This document shows positions 62,864 through 64,000 of a stretch of DNA of 64,000 bases, piece after piece (the first letter of the stretch is position 1; every line of letters begins with the position of its first letter). The translations under genes were made by a program, and so were the position numbers. This DNA is from Buttiauxella brennerae ATCC 51605 (GTDB lineage: Bacteria > Pseudomonadota > Gammaproteobacteria > Enterobacterales > Enterobacteriaceae). The notes below the pieces were generated by a model. The model ran no database searches and was not told the DNA's origin. It was given only the letters and a program-made list of their open reading frames with translations. Location: NCBI RefSeq assembly GCF_001654925.1, contig NZ_LXER01000006.1, forward strand, positions 496,001-560,000, in the 5' to 3' direction.

Positions 62864-63569
62864 TCTGCTGCGCTCACACCGTTCCGTTCGTCGCTATACC
62901 GACGAGCCGATTACCGACGAACAACGCGCAGCGATTGTTGCCAGTGCCCAGGCGGCTTCCAGTTCCAGTTTTTTACAGTGCACGTCGATTATACGCATCA
63001 CGGATAAGTCGCTGCGTGAGCAACTTGTTCCACTGACTGGGGGCCAACAGCATGTGGCGCAGGCGGCAGAGTTTTGGGTATTTTGCGCCGATTTTAACCG
63101 CCATTTGCAAATTTGCCCCGAAGCGCAGCTCGGCCTTGCAGAGCAGTTGCTGCTTGGCGTTGTTGACACAGCAATGCTGGCACAAAACGCGTTTACCGCA
63201 GCGGAGTCGCTGGGTTTAGGTGGCGTTTACATCGGTGGTATTCGTAACGGCATTGAAGCCGTAACGGAATTATTGGCTCTGCCAAAACATGTGTTGCCGC
63301 TATTTGGCCTGTGCCTCGGCTGGCCTGATGAGGATCACGGTATCAAGCCGCGTATGCCTGCTGCCATGTTGATGCATGAAAACAGTTATCAGCCAGTCGA
63401 CCACAACGTGCTTGAACAGTATGACGAAGAGATGGCGCAGTATTATCTCTCGCGTGGCAGCAACACGCGCCGTGATACCTGGAGTGACCATATTCGTCGT
63501 ACCATCATTAAAGAAAACCGTCCTTTCATTCTCGATTATCTGCATAAGCAGGGTTGGGCTGTGAGATAA
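62847..63569 (+). CDS. nfsA: Oxygen-insensitive NADPH nitroreductase NfsA
   Basis: 240 residues, dimeric FMN enzyme. Start MTPTIDLLRSHRSVRRYTDEPI, FMN-binding SSFLQCTSIIRITD and LGLGGVYIGGIRN, and C-terminal RGSNTRRDTWSDHIRRTIIKENRPFILDYLHKQGW are near-identical to E. coli NfsA. Reduces nitroaromatics and quinones by two electrons and activates nitrofurans. Coupled with ybjC. In E. coli rimK follows; here a weak hairpin (63579-63598) and xapA follow. Confidence 0.96.
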   Translation: MTPTIDLLRSHRSVRRYTDEPITDEQRAAIVASAQAASSSSFLQCTSIIRITDKSLREQLVPLTGGQQHVAQAAEFWVFCADFNRHLQICPEAQLGLAEQLLLGVVDTAMLAQNAFTAAESLGLGGVYIGGIRNGIEAVTELLALPKHVLPLFGLCLGWPDEDHGIKPRMPAAMLMHENSYQPVDHNVLEQYDEEMAQYYLSRGSNTRRDTWSDHIRRTIIKENRPFILDYLHKQGWAVR

Positions 63570-63578
63570 AAGGCCTCG

Positions 63579-63598
63579 GGGGTGGCTCCTGCCACCGC
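63579..63598 (+). terminator. Possible terminator hairpin after nfsA
   Basis: Stem GGTGGC/GCCACC with a 4-nt loop; ATTTTTAC lies 10 bp further, so termination is likely weak. Confidence 0.45.
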
Positions 63599-63722
63599 CG
63601 ATCAATACATTTTTACTATCAATCAGCCGCCTAAACGGTATTGGTTGAGGGGACTTATCAGTCGGTATAACAGTTTCAGAATTTTTACTCTGTTATTTCG
63701 ACCTTCTGATAAGGAACTCCCG

Positions 63723-64000
63723 ATGCCGATGACAACACTTGATAACTCCCCGTATTACGCCGCAGATATTATTCGTTCTCGTATTAACGGGCTTGTGCCA
63801 CGCGTGGCTTTCATTCTGGGTTCTGGCCTTGGTGAGCTGGCTGAGAAAATCGAACAGCCGGTTGTGTTCCCGTACGATGAATTGCCTGGTTTCCCGGTGA
63901 GCACCGTGCATGGCCATGCGGGTGAGTTGGTTGTCGGCACGCTGGCGGGTGTGCCTGTCGCTTGCATGAAAGGGCGTGGTCACTTCTACGAAGGGCGCGG
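63723..64000 (+). CDS. xapA: Purine nucleoside phosphorylase, XapA (PunA) type, N-terminal part
   Basis: 92 codons to the window end. ILGSGLG near residue 30 and LPGFPVSTVHGHAGELVVG and MKGRGHFYEGRG match E. coli XapA, the hexameric PNP-II that phosphorolyses xanthosine, inosine and guanosine. AAGGAA lies 6 bases before the ATG at 63723; a second ATG two codons later is possible. In E. coli xapA lies at 54 min with xapB and xapR, so its place after nfsA is a rearrangement. The 120-bp leader contains no recognisable purine riboswitch. Confidence 0.88.
   Translation, partial: MPMTTLDNSPYYAADIIRSRINGLVPRVAFILGSGLGELAEKIEQPVVFPYDELPGFPVSTVHGHAGELVVGTLAGVPVACMKGRGHFYEGR

Noticed and set aside
63600-63722. 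Purine riboswitch before xapA
   Set aside because: The three-way junction core and conserved loop bases could not be found.

Overview
This is chromosomal DNA of a member of the Enterobacteriaceae. About 50 proteins match Escherichia coli genes almost residue for residue (RhlE, DusC, BglX, OsmF-YehYXW, DinG, YbiB, RlmF, GlnHPQ, Dps, OmpX, MntR, NfsA), and the window carries ERIC-type repeats, REP-like palindromes and the small RNA RybB. Gene order differs from E. coli, so a genus outside Escherichia/Salmonella is likely (for example Buttiauxella, Kluyvera or Lelliottia); the sequence alone does not let me choose.

Layout. (1) 1-2030: cecR (partial) and rhlE around a palindromic operator. (2) 2040-31636: the block that sits near 48 min in E. 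coli (dusC, yohP, mdtQ, yohF, yohD, yohC, pbpG, dld, bglX, osmF, yehYXW, yohO, mlrA), placed here between rhlE and dinG. Two sugar loci interrupt it. The first is a bglGFB beta-glucoside operon with two antiterminator/terminator leaders (3050-7480). The second is a plant-rhamnoside locus (9677-15327) with a GH78 alpha-L-rhamnosidase, a GPH-type sugar transporter, a ScrY/BglH-like porin and a RhaS-like regulator. A LysR regulator, a methyltransferase, an acetyltransferase and a frameshifted MFS exporter are also in this block. (3) 31718-36614: roxA, dinG (SOS box) and ybiB, ybiJ. (4) 36976-41823: an accessory island in the interval that holds ybiI-ybiX-fiu in E. coli. It has a transposase-derived DNA-binding protein and, convergent with it, a tightly coupled operon of PTS EIIC, glycosylasparaginase, M17 aminopeptidase and PTS EIIB. 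(5) 42048-55680: mcbA, a flavin reductase, rlmF, ybiO, glnHPQ, dps, rhtA, ompX, opgE, mntS, mntR, ybiR. (6) 55772-63569: ybjI, ybjJ, rcdA, an unusual SDR, the sRNA rybB, ybjL, ybjM, grxA, ybjC, nfsA. (7) From 63723: the start of xapA.

How the genes work together. The window is rich in carbon scavenging: aryl-beta-glucosides through the PTS and BglB, periplasmic beta-glucosides through BglX, rhamnosides through porin, symporter and GH78, D-lactate through Dld, and probably glyco-amino acids or glycopeptides through the new PTS/glycosylasparaginase operon. Stress and envelope functions (OsmF system, Dps, OmpX, RybB, YbiO, MntS/MntR, GrxA/NfsA) form the conserved background. The best candidate for an undescribed system is the 37794-41823 operon, possibly with the neighbouring dead-transposase DNA-binding protein.
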